A DNA stretch of 6,143 nt, from contig JABURN010000166.1 of assembly GCA_014762585.1 (NCBI GenBank), positions 1 to 6,143 of the forward strand. Direction: 5' to 3'. Position numbers and translations under genes: made by a program. This document shows positions 5,810 to 6,143 of this stretch, one piece after another; position 1 is the stretch's first letter; each line of letters opens with the position of its first letter. This DNA is from Methylophaga sp. GTDB taxonomy: Bacteria > Pseudomonadota > Gammaproteobacteria > Nitrosococcales > Methylophagaceae. Below the pieces are notes generated by a model that worked only from the letters and a program-made list of their open reading frames with translations, was not told the DNA's origin and made no database searches.

Positions 5810-6143
5810 ATGAAAATGAACATTCAAAGCAGCAATACATTGAAAGCCATCGTCGGTTTGCTGATGGGTACAGGCCTGATAATCAGCACCAATGCCAGTG
5901 CCAACAGTGAAATGCTTCGTGTCTGCGCAGCAGCAGATGAAATGCCGTACTCCAACAAAAATGGAGAAGGTTTCGAAGTTCAAATCGCGGAAATTCTCGC
6001 TGACGAAATGGACCGGGAACTGGAAATGGTCTGGTCTGATAAAGCTGCCATATTCCTGGTAACTGAAAAGCTGCTCAAGAATGAATGTGATGTTGTGATG
6101 GGTGTGGATAAGGACGACCCACGCGTGGCAACCAGTATTCCCT
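5810..6143 (+). CDS. mxaJ: Methanol dehydrogenase accessory protein MxaJ (N-terminal part, cut by window edge)
   Basis: The first 111 residues are visible; the frame is open at the right edge. The ATG at 5810 is preceded by AAAGGG at 10 nt. Residues 1-31 form a signal peptide (LKAIVGLLMGTGLII, cleavage after ASA). The mature part begins with the MxaJ hallmark LRVCAAADEMPYSNKNGEGFE (residues 36-56, shown here as its key residues Cys39, Pro46, Tyr47, Gly54 and Phe55), then WSDKAAIF and NECDVVMGV with Cys93. This is the fold of solute-binding proteins (SBP_bac_3 type). MxaJ is required for methanol oxidation and is thought to help assemble or accompany the dehydrogenase in the periplasm; it does not import amino acids. 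The order mxaF-mxaJ is the classical start of the mxaFJGI operon, so mxaG (cytochrome cL) and mxaI should follow beyond the window. Met3 at 5816 is a possible alternative start. Confidence 0.93.
   Translation, partial: MKMNIQSSNTLKAIVGLLMGTGLIISTNASANSEMLRVCAAADEMPYSNKNGEGFEVQIAEILADEMDRELEMVWSDKAAIFLVTEKLLKNECDVVMGVDKDDPRVATSIP

Noticed and set aside
1..6143. Mobile elements, CRISPR arrays, tRNA or rRNA genes
   Set aside because: No repeat arrays, transposase fragments, terminal repeats or structural RNA signatures were seen; nearly all of the window is accounted for by seven genes.

Overview
The window holds one end of a methanol dehydrogenase (mxa) locus from a Gram-negative methylotroph. 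The large subunit MxaF, the following MxaJ start, MxaD and an mxaYX-type two-component pair are all recognisable. Moderate GC, the MxaF/MxaJ sequence style and the gene order suggest a gammaproteobacterial methylotroph, most likely Methylophaga or a relative. The genus is an inference from family knowledge, not something proven here.

Left arm, minus strand (1-1755): three tightly packed genes are transcribed leftward. The first encodes a small secreted protein of unknown function (106 aa). The second encodes a periplasmic SRPBCC-fold protein of the MxaD type. The third encodes a secreted seven-motif YVTN/PQQ-associated beta-propeller, which starts with GTG directly after the mxaD stop codon and runs off the left edge. 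All three have Sec-type signal peptides, so the whole operon serves the periplasm.

Centre (1756-3597): a divergent intergenic region of about 190 bp precedes a two-gene regulatory operon on the plus strand. It encodes a membrane HisKA_3/NarX-type histidine kinase (mxaY-like) and a NarL/FixJ-type response regulator (mxaX-like), 11 bp apart. The kinase has Asn where the acidic residue normally follows the phospho-accepting His. Its periplasmic loop is only about 20 residues.

Right arm (3598-6143): a 234-bp leader contains a probable terminator for the regulators, a perfect 12-bp palindrome, a small hairpin and a strong Shine-Dalgarno sequence. It leads into mxaF (627 aa), the PQQ-dependent methanol dehydrogenase alpha subunit. 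All catalytic, metal-ligand and disulfide residues checked are at the canonical positions. The residue that marks lanthanide enzymes is Ala here, so this is MxaF rather than XoxF. Two stem-loops, one enclosing the mxaF stop codon, lie between mxaF and mxaJ; the latter is cut by the right edge.

As a system, the kinase and regulator probably control methanol dehydrogenase expression. MxaF oxidises methanol in the periplasm using PQQ, MxaJ is an accessory protein, and MxaD (perhaps with the propeller and small protein) supports enzyme function or assembly. The most interesting loose ends are the uncharacterised propeller and small secreted protein, the atypical kinase H-box, and the RNA structures around mxaF.
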